Assembly (NCBI GenBank): GCA_031969915.1
Contig: DALYJJ010000020.1
Span: 1 to 64,000, forward strand
Origin: DALYJJ01 sp031969915
GTDB taxonomy: Bacteria; Acidobacteriota; Terriglobia; Bryobacterales; Bryobacteraceae
Length of the DNA: 64,000 nucleotides
Reading direction: 5' to 3'
A program made the position numbers and the translations under genes. The notes under the pieces are model-generated. The model was not told the DNA's origin. It did not search any database and was given only the letters and a program-made list of their open reading frames with translations. Shown piece by piece: positions 47,433-56,847 of this stretch (positions are counted from its first letter, which is position 1; each line of letters starts with the position of its first letter).

Positions 47433-48797
47433 TTACGGGACCTCAACCACTTCATCGAACAGGTCGGAGCTAAGCCTTATACCCGCGGCCAACAACTTTT
47501 CGTAGAATTTGGGCCGGATGCCGGTGGCCGCAAACCGGCCCAGGACCTGCCCTTCCGGAGTCAGGCCGCGCTTCTCGAAAACGAAGATGTCCTGAAGGGT
47601 GATGATTTCCCCTTCCATGCCCGTCACTTCGGTAATGCTGGTGACGCGGCGCGACCCGTCGCTCATGCGCGAGGCCTGCACCAGCAGGTTGACCGCACTC
47701 GAAATCTGCTGCCGGATTGAAATCAACTGCATGTTCGCGTTGGCCAGCGAGACCATCACCTCAAGCCGCGAGACCGCGTCGCGGGGGCTGTTGGCGTGAA
47801 CCGTGGTCAGCGAACCGTCGTGGCCGGTGTTCATGGCCTGAAGCATGTCGAGCGCCTCGGCGCCGCGGACTTCGCCGACCACGATGCGGTCGGGGCGCAT
47901 GCGGAGGCTGTTGACCAGCAGTTCGCGCTGGCGGACGGCGCCGTGACCCTCAAGGTTCGGCGGGCGCGTTTCGAGGCGGGCGACATGCGGCTGCTTCAAC
48001 TGCAATTCCGCCGCGTCCTCGATGGTCACAATTCGTTCCTTCGGACTGATGAAGAACGAAAGCGCGTTCAGAAGCGTGGTCTTACCGGCGCCGGTGCCGC
48101 CCGCGATGATGATGTTCAGGCGGGCCTTCACGGCCGCCTCGAGCAGTTCCATCATTCCGCGCGTGAGCGCTTTGCGGTCCACCAGGTCCGGCGGCATCAG
48201 CTTGTCGGTCGAAAACCGGCGGATGGACATGAGCGGGCCGTCGACGGCAAGCGGTGGAATGATCGCGTTGACGCGCGAACCGTCGCTCAACCGGGCGTCG
48301 ACCATGGGCGTCGATTCGTCCACCCGGCGGCCCACCTGGGAGACGATTTTGTCGATGATCCGGAGCAGGTGCGGATCGTCGCGAAACGTGACGCTGGTGA
48401 GTTCGAGCAAGCCGCGGCGCTCGACATAGACCTGTTTGTGCCCGTTGACCAGAATGTCGGAGACCGTCGGGTCCTGAAGCAAAGGCTCGAGCGGGCCGAG
48501 GCCGAACACCTCGTCCAGCACTTCTTCGACGATCTGCTGCTTTTCGAGAGCGCTCAGCAGCGTTGGTTCGCCATCCATCAGGGTGATCAGCGCCTGACGG
48601 ACTTCGCTCCGCACACGCTGGTTGTCGATGGTGGCCAGCGCTTCCAGGTTGATCTTGTCGAGGAGCTTGCGGTGGAGCGTGAACTTCAGCTCCTGATACT
48701 CGGGTTTCAGCGCGGTCTTCGGACGGCCGGCGTTCTTGAGGAGCCGCTGCTCCCAGGTGAGCTGTTGTGAGTTGCGTTGGTCAACGGTGGCCATCAT
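47433..48797 (-). CDS. cpaF: Tad pilus assembly ATPase CpaF/TadA
   Basis: Hexameric secretion ATPase of 454 residues powering Flp pilus assembly. The N-terminal domain (about 1-200) includes LVNGHKQVYVERRGLLE. Walker A is at 233-241 (GGTGAGKTT), Walker B-like acidic residues are in ERIVTIEDAAELQL, the Asp/His boxes include RMRPDRIVVGEVRGAEALDM and GHDGSLTTVHANS. All motifs are complete. The gene precedes tadB and tadC on the same strand. Confidence 0.95.
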   Translation of the reverse strand: MMATVDQRNSQQLTWEQRLLKNAGRPKTALKPEYQELKFTLHRKLLDKINLEALATIDNQRVRSEVRQALITLMDGEPTLLSALEKQQIVEEVLDEVFGLGPLEPLLQDPTVSDILVNGHKQVYVERRGLLELTSVTFRDDPHLLRIIDKIVSQVGRRVDESTPMVDARLSDGSRVNAIIPPLAVDGPLMSIRRFSTDKLMPPDLVDRKALTRGMMELLEAAVKARLNIIIAGGTGAGKTTLLNALSFFISPKERIVTIEDAAELQLKQPHVARLETRPPNLEGHGAVRQRELLVNSLRMRPDRIVVGEVRGAEALDMLQAMNTGHDGSLTTVHANSPRDAVSRLEVMVSLANANMQLISIRQQISSAVNLLVQASRMSDGSRRVTSITEVTGMEGEIITLQDIFVFEKRGLTPEGQVLGRFAATGIRPKFYEKLLAAGIRLSSDLFDEVVEVP

Positions 48798-48809
48798 ATG
48801 GATTCACTC

Positions 48810-50024
48810 CTAGGTCTGGGAGAAGGCCGGACGGGCCGGCGCCATGTTGCCGTTGCGGCGCTTGTCCCCCATGCTCAAACCCGCCAATTGGCCGGCCAAC
48901 CCCTGTACGGCGCGGCCCAGTTCGCACTCATCGTTGAGCGTTTCGCCCAGGGTGACGACACGATGAAGCGAGAAGTAGTCGTTGGGCAGCATGGCGTGCA
49001 CGCTGCAGTTGAAGAGCTTTTCGATATCGGTTCCGCCGATGCCGTCGTTGCGCGAAGCGCGGTTGATGACCACCTGGAAGCGGTCCTTGGCGAAGCCCAG
49101 TTGTGCGAGCATCTGCACGGCGCGGCGAGCCAGGTGCAGGCTCGGGAGTTCGGAGGTGGACACGAGAAAGGCCCGGTCGGATTCGGTCAAAGCCATCAGG
49201 CTGAGCCGGTGGAAGACCACGGGCAGGTCGAGAATCACCCAGTCGTACAACATCCGCGCGTACTCCAGAACGTCGTGCAGCCGGCTGGGCTCGACCGAGT
49301 CCGAGGTCGGCGTTTCCGGAGCAGGAAGAATATCGACGCCCGCCGAGTTCACAACGAGCGCGGACCACAACGCGGGGTCGAGGTGTTCGCTGTGCTGCAG
49401 CGCGTCTTGAATGGAATAGGCGTGGCTGAGCTTGAGCGAGAAACTGATCGTCCCGCCCATCAGATCGAAATCCACCAGCAGAACGCGCTTCGACGTCATC
49501 CGTTTGATGGCGTGGGCGGTCTGCGTGGCCAGCGTCGAGGAACCGGAACCGGGTTTGGTGCTCGCAAAGACGACGACTTTGCCGAAGTCCTTGGGGGTTT
49601 CCACCGCCGGTTGGCGCAGCCGCCGGATGCGGCCGATCGCCTCGCGCTGGATGGCGGCGTCGAAAGGAGCGTGAAGAAACTCGGTCGCGCCGGCCCGCAG
49701 GGAACGGACGATCGCGCCGGAGGCGTTCTCGCGGTGCAGGCCGATGACGTGAATGGGGGGCCGGAAGGCGCCGATGAAACCGATCAGCGCACAGGCGGCT
49801 TCGAGGTCCGTGGCCAGATCGAGCAACACGACATCCGGCTTCAACTGGCGCAAGCGGATGTCGAGCGTCTGCGGCGGCGGGTAGCTCTTCAGGTCGGCCA
49901 GCACCTGAAACGAACGGGTCTCGGGAACCGTAGCGAGGAACTGCTGCGCCAGGTCGCGGTCCGGCGCAATCACGAGGGCCGTGAGCTCCGTTTCCCTTCC
50001 GCCTGTGGTTCGCCAGTCCGTCAT
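48810..50024 (-). CDS. cpaE: Tad pilus localisation protein CpaE/TadZ
   Basis: MinD-family ATPase of 404 residues that positions the Tad machinery at the cell. The start at 50024 is chosen because GAGGA lies just upstream; the longer frame has no support. A degenerate receiver-like domain occupies about 15-130 (TALVIAPDRDLAQQFLA, LKPDVVLLDLATDLE). A MinD/ParA domain follows (VVVFASTKPGSGSSTLATQT with the deviant Walker A, RVLLVDFDLMGGTISF, YDWVILDLPVVFH). This two-part layout is the TadZ pattern. Confidence 0.92.
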   Translation of the reverse strand: MTDWRTTGGRETELTALVIAPDRDLAQQFLATVPETRSFQVLADLKSYPPPQTLDIRLRQLKPDVVLLDLATDLEAACALIGFIGAFRPPIHVIGLHRENASGAIVRSLRAGATEFLHAPFDAAIQREAIGRIRRLRQPAVETPKDFGKVVVFASTKPGSGSSTLATQTAHAIKRMTSKRVLLVDFDLMGGTISFSLKLSHAYSIQDALQHSEHLDPALWSALVVNSAGVDILPAPETPTSDSVEPSRLHDVLEYARMLYDWVILDLPVVFHRLSLMALTESDRAFLVSTSELPSLHLARRAVQMLAQLGFAKDRFQVVINRASRNDGIGGTDIEKLFNCSVHAMLPNDYFSLHRVVTLGETLNDECELGRAVQGLAGQLAGLSMGDKRRNGNMAPARPAFSQT

Positions 50025-50055
50025 TTCCTCGAATCCTCGCCGGATCCCGCTTCCT

Positions 50056-51414
50056 CTACTTCTTTCCGTTCCGCCGCCCTTTGGGATTGATCTGATCGGC
50101 CGTGGGCACGGGCGCCATGAACTCACGCGGGTACGGCGGCATCGGTTTGGCGTCGGTCGGATTCAGCGGAGTGGTGATCTCCGGAGTGACCATCACGAGG
50201 AGTTCGCTGTTCTGCCGGTTGGTCTGGCGGCTCTTGAACAGCACTCCGAGCAGGGGGATGTTCGAGAGGCCCGGGATCTTCGCCATCGTCTCTTCCACCC
50301 GGTCGTCGACCAGGCCCGCGATCACGAAGCTCTGCCCCTCGCCGAGTTCGACATTGGTTTCCATCCGGCGGGTCGCGAGCGCGGGAATGGTGAAGCCGCC
50401 GACGCTCACCGCGCGGGCGAGGTCAATCGTGGAGACTTCGGGCTTGACGTACATCTTGACGGTCTTGTTCTCAGTGACCACGGGGTTGAAGGTAAGCCGG
50501 ATACCGAACTCGCGGAACTGGACTGTGACCGCGCCCGCGTTGGCGCCGCCCTGCAGAACCGGGATCGGAAACTCACCACCCACCAGGAAGCTGGCTTCCT
50601 TGCCGTTGGTCGTCACCAGGTTGGGTTCGGCCAGGATCTGGAGCAAACCCTGCGTCTGCAGCGCGCGCACAAAGGCGGCCAAATCGAGGTCCCGGCGGAA
50701 GGCGAACACGTTCAGCACATCGCCGATCGAGAAGTTGCTGGGGGGCGCCACCGAGCCGGGCGGCGTATCCCGCAGGTTCGACAGCGAAGGGGTGCCGAAT
50801 TGACCCGTCGAGATGCCGCCGATCGTGTTCAGCGCGCCGGTCGACAGCAGGTTCATTCCGAACGACTGGCTGGCCTGCCGGTCGAGTTCCGCAAAGCGCA
50901 CGCGGAGCAGGACCTGCTTATCGATACCGGGAGGAGCGATCTGCAGATTGTTCACCACCGAGCGAGCCAGGGGCGTGGTGAGCGCGACGGCGCGGTCCGC
51001 CACCGACTGCACGCTGACGCGCCCGGTGAGCGACACGGTATCCTTGGCCGCCTGCACCTGAATGGTCTCCGACGGGAACGTCTCGCGCAGCAGCTTCCGG
51101 ATCGGCTCGAGATTGTGCTCGACGTTGACGTTGTAGAAGCCGCGCTGGCCGGACCGGGACCAGACGACCAAAGTCGCCGTTCCGTGTCCCTTGGCGTGCA
51201 GCAGAATCTCGCGCGTCGTCACGGCCACGGCATCCACGATCTCCGGGTTGCTCGTGGAGATCCTCGTGACGTCCTCCGGATAGTCGATGACGAGGCTCTT
51301 GCCGATGGTCACACGAAGGTCTTCGGCTTTCTGGGCCAGGCCGGCCGGCGCGACAACGAACAGCGCGGCCGCCAGGCAAATCAAAGTGAGGAGGACTCTG
51401 TGGCGTTTCATCAC
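50056..51414 (-). CDS. cpaC: Tad pilus outer-membrane secretin CpaC/RcpA
   Basis: Outer-membrane pore of 452 residues. A signal peptide (VLLTLICLAAALFVVAPAGLA) is followed by a pilus-associated N-domain (about 32-105: LRVTIGKSLVIDYPEDVTRI) and a BON-like domain (about 115-180: VSLTGRVSVQSVADRAVAL). The secretin domain starts near 235 (LAAFVRALQTQGLLQILAEP, GEFPIPVLQGGANAGAVTVQ, LGEGQSFVIAGLVDDRV, LSNIPLLGVLFKSRQTNRQ). A C-terminal proline-rich tail ends in KGRRNGKK. The layout is the usual one for Tad secretins. Confidence 0.95.
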   Translation of the reverse strand: MMKRHRVLLTLICLAAALFVVAPAGLAQKAEDLRVTIGKSLVIDYPEDVTRISTSNPEIVDAVAVTTREILLHAKGHGTATLVVWSRSGQRGFYNVNVEHNLEPIRKLLRETFPSETIQVQAAKDTVSLTGRVSVQSVADRAVALTTPLARSVVNNLQIAPPGIDKQVLLRVRFAELDRQASQSFGMNLLSTGALNTIGGISTGQFGTPSLSNLRDTPPGSVAPPSNFSIGDVLNVFAFRRDLDLAAFVRALQTQGLLQILAEPNLVTTNGKEASFLVGGEFPIPVLQGGANAGAVTVQFREFGIRLTFNPVVTENKTVKMYVKPEVSTIDLARAVSVGGFTIPALATRRMETNVELGEGQSFVIAGLVDDRVEETMAKIPGLSNIPLLGVLFKSRQTNRQNSELLVMVTPEITTPLNPTDAKPMPPYPREFMAPVPTADQINPKGRRNGKK

Positions 51415-51443
51415 GACTCCTAGAGATTCACAATCCGGTTCTG

Positions 51444-52340
51444 TCAGTTCTGCGCCGAGCCGACGCGCTCCACGGTGCGCGCGGTGCCGCGGAAGACCAC
51501 GATCTCGGGCGGAGGCGGCGGAGGCGGCGGAGGCGCGGCCGCCATGGTCTGCATCGGGGCCGGCGCCGGCCGGGGCCGCGGCCGCGGCTTGGGCTCGTCG
51601 TCCTTGCTGATGTCCTTCCGGGCGCGCGTGCCGCCGAACAACTCGCTGACGTAGCGTCCCTTTGTGGCCTGGATGTCCTGGTCGCTCGCATTGCGGAGGA
51701 CCAGTTGGATGTCGCCTTCCTTCTGGGCGAGAGTGATCGTCTCAGCCTGATCCGGAGTCACCAGGAGCGTGACCGTGGGCGCATTAATGGCCTGTCCGCG
51801 GGCGTCGGGTTGCATCGTCTGGCCGGCCGATAGCACCGTGATGTTCTGCAGCACGGTGGTGGTCAGGCGTTCGGGCTGGTTGGTGGGATTACCGGTCACC
51901 AGCACATCGACGCGCATGCCCGGCAGCACAAAGCCGGCGACACCGACCACGTCGTTGACGCGCACGGTGACGGCGCGCATGCCGACGGGAATGACCGGCG
52001 CAAGGCCGAGGCCGCTTCCGCGGGCGGCGAGGCGGCCCTCAAGGACCGCTTCGTCGAGAAGCACGTTACTAATCACCGGCCGGTCCAGGACCTCTTCCAC
52101 CTTGGAGAAGCCGCCCTTGGGCACGTGCGCCACCGGCACTTTGATGGTCTTCACATCGGCCGGCTTGATCGTGATGCCCACAGGCAGCGGCTTGGCGGCC
52201 ACTACGACATCCTTCAGTTCCTGGGCTTCCTGCTTGGGAGCCGCGCCGGCGCGCGACGCGGTGACCTGGTAGAACAGGCCGGAGATGACCAGCGCGAAGA
52301 CCAAACTCACGCCGAGAACAGTAAGAAACCTGCGATCCAT
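51444..52340 (-). CDS. cpaB: Tad pilus assembly protein CpaB/RcpC
   Basis: Periplasmic protein of 298 residues anchored by an N-terminal helix (FLTVLGVSLVFALVISGLFY). A SAF domain spans about 45-110 (DVVVAAKPLPVGITIKPADV). The RcpC-type core follows (MRAVTVRVNDVVGVAGFVLPG, MRVDVLVTG, QPERLTTTVLQNITVLSAGQ, TVTLLVTPDQAETITLAQKE). The C-terminal part carries a PRPRPRPAPAP stretch and then a polyproline run, probably a flexible tether that reaches through the periplasm. A TGAGGAGA ribosome site precedes the ATG. Confidence 0.93.
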   Translation of the reverse strand: MDRRFLTVLGVSLVFALVISGLFYQVTASRAGAAPKQEAQELKDVVVAAKPLPVGITIKPADVKTIKVPVAHVPKGGFSKVEEVLDRPVISNVLLDEAVLEGRLAARGSGLGLAPVIPVGMRAVTVRVNDVVGVAGFVLPGMRVDVLVTGNPTNQPERLTTTVLQNITVLSAGQTMQPDARGQAINAPTVTLLVTPDQAETITLAQKEGDIQLVLRNASDQDIQATKGRYVSELFGGTRARKDISKDDEPKPRPRPRPAPAPMQTMAAAPPPPPPPPPEIVVFRGTARTVERVGSAQN

Positions 52341-52401
52341 CTAAGTTCTCCTCAACCGGCCACACCCGGAGGCCGGAAACCGACTCTCAACAGCACGCCG
52401 C

Positions 52402-52863
52402 TCACGTTCGCGCCAGCAGCGTCAGCCAGACGCCCACCGAGATCGCCGGAGCGTAGGGAATCGACTCCGGCTCGGCCGCCGGCTTGGCGGACGCCCCGCG
52501 AAACCACTTCCGGAGTCGCGCCGCCGCGACCCACAAAACCGCCATCAGCCCGCCGCACAGGGCGGTAATCAGAGCCGCCTCCAACAACCGCCCGGTGCCC
52601 AACAGGGCCCCGAATCCGGCCATCAGCTTCACGTCCCCGCCCCCCATGCCGCCGAGCAGATAGAAGACAAGAAACACGCCAAAGCCGCCAGCCGCTCCCA
52701 ACACGGAATCGGCCAGCCCGCGCCATCCCGCACCGGTCCCATGAAGGACCAGACCACCCACCAGGGCGGCGAGGCAAATCCAGTTCGAAATCCGCCGCCG
52801 GATCAGGTCGTCCACGGAGGCGGCGACGCCAACCGCCAGCGCAAAACCCAACAGAGGGTTCAC
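52402..52863 (-). CDS. cpaA: Prepilin peptidase, CpaA/TadV type
   Basis: Membrane aspartic protease (A24 family) of 153 residues that matures Flp-type prepilins. The two catalytic aspartates are visible in SVDDLIRRRISN (about residue 18) and in GGMGGGDVKLMAG (about residue 76). It is the short form without the methyltransferase domain, as usual for Tad systems. It starts at a GTG with a perfect GGAGGTGAT ribosome site and overlaps the upstream small frame by 4 bp. Confidence 0.9.
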   Translation of the reverse strand: MNPLLGFALAVGVAASVDDLIRRRISNWICLAALVGGLVLHGTGAGWRGLADSVLGAAGGFGVFLVFYLLGGMGGGDVKLMAGFGALLGTGRLLEAALITALCGGLMAVLWVAAARLRKWFRGASAKPAAEPESIPYAPAISVGVWLTLLART

Positions 52864-53117
52864 AAATCACCTCCGCTTCGGCGCGACGGGCCCACACGGG
52901 CTTGGTGATCGAGCGCCTGCGGCTCGGCGACCAGCCGCGACGCAAGGACTCCGGCGGAAAGCGCAAAATCGACGAGTTCCTCACCCGAGGGCAGCCGCCA
53001 GGCGTGCTGAAAACCAGGCTCCAAGTCCCGTCCCGCCCGCTCTTCCGACTGGTTCCGTAACGTTCTCATCGAATACCGGACTCCACTTTCTCCTTCGGCA
53101 AAATCAGCGGTTTTCAT
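52860..53117 (-). CDS. Small hypothetical protein before cpaA
   Basis: An 85-residue frame starting at the ATG 53117, which overlaps the end of the membrane-protein gene, and ending in a GTGA overlap with cpaA. The product (MKTADFAEGESGVRYSMRTL start, ELVDFALSAGVLASRLVAEP core) has no recognised family or membrane span. The overlaps on both sides favour translation. The strong independent ribosome site of cpaA lies inside it, so this may equally be an untranslated leader. Confidence 0.4.
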   Translation of the reverse strand: MKTADFAEGESGVRYSMRTLRNQSEERAGRDLEPGFQHAWRLPSGEELVDFALSAGVLASRLVAEPQALDHQARVGPSRRSGGDL

Positions 53118-54713
53118 TAGCCCGTCCTGAGGCCCTGAGCGCCTCCGGATGCGTCCCGGCAGCGCCACGCCGTTGGATCAGAACGGCTTTCCCCGAGTCA
53201 TCGAGGATCCGCCACCCAGGGTCGGCCTTGAGTAATGTCACCAGGGGCCACTCTGGGGGTCCGAGGACCAGCGTGATGCGGTGGCGATCGAGGATCTGCC
53301 GCCAGCGCCATTGCCCCTGGCTCGCTTCGAGGTATTCGTTTCCCAGTTCCGGCCCGAAGAAATCGCTGCGCCCGTCGATGAAGACCCGCTGGCGGGGATA
53401 CGACCGGTAGATGAGGTAGTCCGCCCACTGGTCCGACGTGAACACGCGCTCGGAAACGAGCAGTTCCTGGTATCGCTTCACGGTGTCGATGGGGAAGCGC
53501 GCCTCAGGGAAATCCGTAGGCCACCGCGAATCCACGGGAAGCACCAGCAGGAGGGCCGGCGCGAGGGCCCACACCGTGACGCGAGCCGCTCCCGGAGTGT
53601 TCTCCGATGCCAGATCCGCGAAAATGCGCCGCAGGCTGCCTCGCCGCGCCCCGGCGAGCCCGTACTCCCACAGCCGGGTCAACTCCACGGCGACCACCGG
53701 CGCGGCCACGATGGCGAACAGCGGTATGTGGCGCGCGCTGCCCAGCGCCGAATGAGCCCAAAACAGAATCCAGGCCGCCTCGACTACCCGCCGGCGGCTC
53801 AACAGCAGCGCGGCCGCCATGATCCCGGCGAAGAGCAGCACTTGCGCCTGCAGCAGGTTCTCCGACCGAAACACCGGCGACTGGAACTCCTGCACCATGT
53901 TCCGGATCCAATCCGAGCGGAGGTAGGAGGCGATGTGAAGGTGCAACTGAATGCCATACGGGTTCACTACGCTCGCCGCCAGACAGGCGGCCGTGAGCCA
54001 GGCGTAGCGCAGCGGCCGGCGCCAGTTCCGGCCTTCCAGAAGTTCCTCGGCCGCGCTTCCCGCCGCCAGCAGGCCCAACGTCGCAATCACCGCCAGAAAT
54101 CCGCCGTGGAGGTTGGTCCACACCACGGTGAGCGGCACCAGAACCCACACCCAGCGGTCCGGCCGCCGGCGGTCGCGATCGATGATCCACAGCGAAACGG
54201 CAAACAGAAGCAGCGTGAAAACGTGCGGACGGGCGAGATGATGCATGGTCGACGCCCCCACTGCAAGCAGCGTCACCGGTAGCGCCACCAACAAGTTGGC
54301 GCCACGCCAGAGCACGTGGCGGAAGAGGACCACGGCAAACAGCGCAATGGTCAGGCCGGCCACCAGCACCACTCCTTTCAGCCCCGCCGAGCGGTGGGCG
54401 ACCGCGTACAGCACGTCGGCCAACCACTCCCAGGCGAACCATGCGCCCCCCGGCTTGGTGAACGAGAACAGGTCGGTCTTCGGAGCCTCGCCCCGGTCGA
54501 GGACGTACTCGCCGACGCGGATATGCCACCCGGCGTCCCCGTCCNNNNNNNNNNNNNNNNNNNNNNNNAGCCGCCGGTTCCCGCCACGAAGAGCCAGATC
54601 AATACCGAAACGAAGAACAGGTCGCTGAAGGACGGAATGGTCCAACGCAGCCAGCGGGCACGGCCCGGCGAAGCGGCGTCGAACAGGCCGGCGGGACGCG
54701 CTACGGTCGCCAT
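53104..54713 (-). CDS. Large polytopic membrane protein interrupted by an assembly gap
   Basis: The N-terminus (MATVARPAGLFDAASPGRARW, with LFFVSVLIWLFVAGTGG) and the body (DGDAGWHIRVGEYVLDRGEA and onward) are in different frames on either side of a 24-N run at 54545-54568. I therefore treat them as one gene whose gap length is wrong. The GDAGWHIRVGEYV start of the body is typical of acidobacterial membrane proteins of the oligosaccharyltransferase-like kind, where a D-x-x-W-H motif begins the first periplasmic loop. At least ten helices follow, and a C-terminal soluble domain from about residue 400 (VFTSDQWADYLIYRSYPRQR, FIDGRSDFFGPELG). The ATG shares one base with the regulator stop (TAATG). 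Confidence 0.65.
54545..54568. other. Run of 24 N (assembly gap)
   Basis: Unknown bases inside a membrane-protein gene. The reading frame shifts across the run, so the true length differs from 24 modulo three. Confidence 0.99.
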
Positions 54714-55399
54714 TACAAGTCGCCGCCTGGTTCGGGGATCGCGGCCACTGCCGCCGTCGCCGCAGCGGGTTCAAACTCCGGCCCCAACAGGCGGCGGCCG
54801 TTGACGGCGAGATCGAAGCGATCCTTCACGCCGGTTTTTTCGAAGATGTGCATCAGGTGGACCTTTACTGTGCCCGGCGTGATGTTCAGTTCCAGGCCGA
54901 TCTCGCGGTTCTTCAGGCCGCGCGCGATGAGGCGGATGATGTCCCGTTCGCGCGGTGTCAGGCGGGGCCCCGGCTTGCGAGCCAAGAACCGGTGCGCGTG
55001 GCTGTCGGCGTTCTCCTCCACCCACACCCGGCCCTCCAGCACGGCGCGGACGCACTCCAGCAGCACCGACACGGGCCGCGTCTTCCGCACCACCCCCCTT
55101 ACGCCCAGTTGTAGGGCCCGGAAGGTCTCGATGTCTGCCAGGTCGGTGACCCACAACACCGCCGCCACCCCAGGCGCCTCCGACCGGAGATCGCCCACGA
55201 ACTGCAGGATGGAGCGCAGCCCCGGCGATTGATCAATCAAAATAACGTCCGGACGCAGTTGTTTGAGCCAGGGCATGGCCTCCGGAAGCGAAGCGGCCGA
55301 ACCCACCCAGCGCAGGTCGGAACAGCTTTCCAGCAGGCGCGCCAGCCCTTCCACGACGATCGGTTGGGGCTCGCAGGCGAAGATGGTATGGGTGGCCAC
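54713..55399 (-). CDS. LuxR-type response regulator heading the Tad cluster
   Basis: Protein of 228 residues starting at a GTG with AAGG upstream. The receiver-like domain is at about 5-122: the phospho-acceptor aspartate is present (DVILIDQSPG) and the switch lysine is in GVVRKTRP, but the usual N-terminal acidic pair is CE (FACEPQP) rather than DD, so phosphorylation may be altered. A LuxR helix-turn-helix lies at about 145-205 (LTPRERDIIRLIARGLKNRE, GTVKVHLMHIFEKTGVKDRF). It is first in the leftward cluster and may control it. No kinase is adjacent. Confidence 0.88.
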   Translation of the reverse strand: MATHTIFACEPQPIVVEGLARLLESCSDLRWVGSAASLPEAMPWLKQLRPDVILIDQSPGLRSILQFVGDLRSEAPGVAAVLWVTDLADIETFRALQLGVRGVVRKTRPVSVLLECVRAVLEGRVWVEENADSHAHRFLARKPGPRLTPRERDIIRLIARGLKNREIGLELNITPGTVKVHLMHIFEKTGVKDRFDLAVNGRRLLGPEFEPAAATAAVAAIPEPGGDL

Positions 55400-55458
55400 G
55401 GTAAGCCTTCACACAGGCTATCGGCAGACCCAACCACCGAGATTAGAGGGCCGAGATA

Positions 55459-56847
55459 TCAGGCGTTTATCGTAGGAATGGGAAACGGACCGCGCGCGTC
55501 CTCAAGTGCTGACCCGATGGCGAGTACCCGTACCTCGGAAAACTCCGGTCCTAGGATCTGGAGCCCGAGCGGCAAGCCTTCCCTGGTTTGTCCCGCCGGG
55601 AGCGAAAGCGCGGGGATCCCCAGGACATTAATGGCCCGGACGAATCGGGTGGTCAGCAGGCGCGTGTCCAGCGATTCCCCACCCATCTCCACCGAGCTTT
55701 CTCCGATCCGCGGCGCGGCGATCGGCGTGGTAGGCGTAAACAGAACATCGCAGGACTCCCACAGGCGCGCAAACTCCCGGCGGTACACGCGTCGCAGCCG
55801 CTGAGCGTTGACATACCAGGTAGCGGGAAGCAGCCGGCCCTGATCGAGCAGCGCCAGCACATCGGCGCCGATCTCGCCGCGGCGCGACTCCAGGTAGGGT
55901 TCGAGCACCGCGGACGCCTCGCACAGAAGAATCACACGGCCCACCTGGTTGATCGCCTCGATGTCCGGCACACGGACGGGTACGACCGTCGCCCCGAGCG
56001 ACTCGGCAAGCCCGGCCATCCGGCGCACTGCCGCAGCCGCCTCCGGCGCGGTGCGTTCGAAGTAGTAATTCTCCGGCAAACCGGCGCGAACCCCGGCCAG
56101 TGAGATGTGTTCGGCGGGCAGGTAATCCGGCGCCGGGCGGCGGGCTGAGGTCTCGTCCCGGTCGTCGCGGCCGGCAATCACGTTCATGGTCACGGCGGTG
56201 TCGCGCACCGTGCGGGTCAGGGGACCCATGTGATCGAGCGTGAAGCCGAGCGGCAGTGTGCCGTACCGGCTGACCAGGCCGGTGGTCGGCTTCAAGCCCA
56301 CCGTCCCGCAATAGGACGCGGGGATCCTAATCGATCCGCCCGTATCGCTTCCCATGGCCATGAAACACATGCCGGCCGCGACCGCCGCGCCTGAGCCGCC
56401 GCTCGATCCCCCCGGGATCCGGTCCGGATCCCACGGGTTGCGGACCGGCCCGAAGTGCGGGTTGTTGGAGGTGATTCCGTAGGCCAGCTCATGCATGTGA
56501 GTCTTGCCGAGGAGAACCGCCCCGGCGGCGGCCAGCCGTTCCACCACCGCCGCGTCGCGGTCCGGAATGTGGTTGGCGAACAGCTTCGAGCCCGCCGTCG
56601 TGGGAACACCTTTGGTCTCAAACAGGTCCTTCACCGCGATGGGAATGCCGTGCAGCGGGCCGAGGTCGAGGCCACGGGCGCGTTCGGCGTCGGCCTGCCG
56701 GGCGCGCCTCAGGGCGGTTTCCGCAGTCAGGGTCAGGAAGGCGTTCAGGCGCTTGCCTCGTTCGATCGCGGCCAGGGCCGCCTCCGTGAGTTCGAGCGAC
56801 GAGACCTGGCGGGAGCGCAGAGCCCCCGCGGCTTCGAGAAGGGTCAT
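55459..56847 (-). CDS. Amidase signature family enzyme
   Basis: Serine amidase of 462 residues hydrolysing an amide bond. The Ser-cisSer-Lys triad is visible: the lysine in IAVKDLFETKG, the first serine in the glycine/serine-rich GGSSGGSGAAVAAGM, and the nucleophile in SDTGGSIRIPASYCG. The C-terminal ALSLPAGQTREGLPLGLQIL is the usual end. It resembles GatA-type and AtzF-type amidases. The gene overlaps the small subunit gene by 4 bp. The Gln-tRNA amidotransferase role is unlikely without a gatB neighbour, so the substrate is open. Confidence 0.88.
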   Translation of the reverse strand: MTLLEAAGALRSRQVSSLELTEAALAAIERGKRLNAFLTLTAETALRRARQADAERARGLDLGPLHGIPIAVKDLFETKGVPTTAGSKLFANHIPDRDAAVVERLAAAGAVLLGKTHMHELAYGITSNNPHFGPVRNPWDPDRIPGGSSGGSGAAVAAGMCFMAMGSDTGGSIRIPASYCGTVGLKPTTGLVSRYGTLPLGFTLDHMGPLTRTVRDTAVTMNVIAGRDDRDETSARRPAPDYLPAEHISLAGVRAGLPENYYFERTAPEAAAAVRRMAGLAESLGATVVPVRVPDIEAINQVGRVILLCEASAVLEPYLESRRGEIGADVLALLDQGRLLPATWYVNAQRLRRVYRREFARLWESCDVLFTPTTPIAAPRIGESSVEMGGESLDTRLLTTRFVRAINVLGIPALSLPAGQTREGLPLGLQILGPEFSEVRVLAIGSALEDARGPFPIPTINA

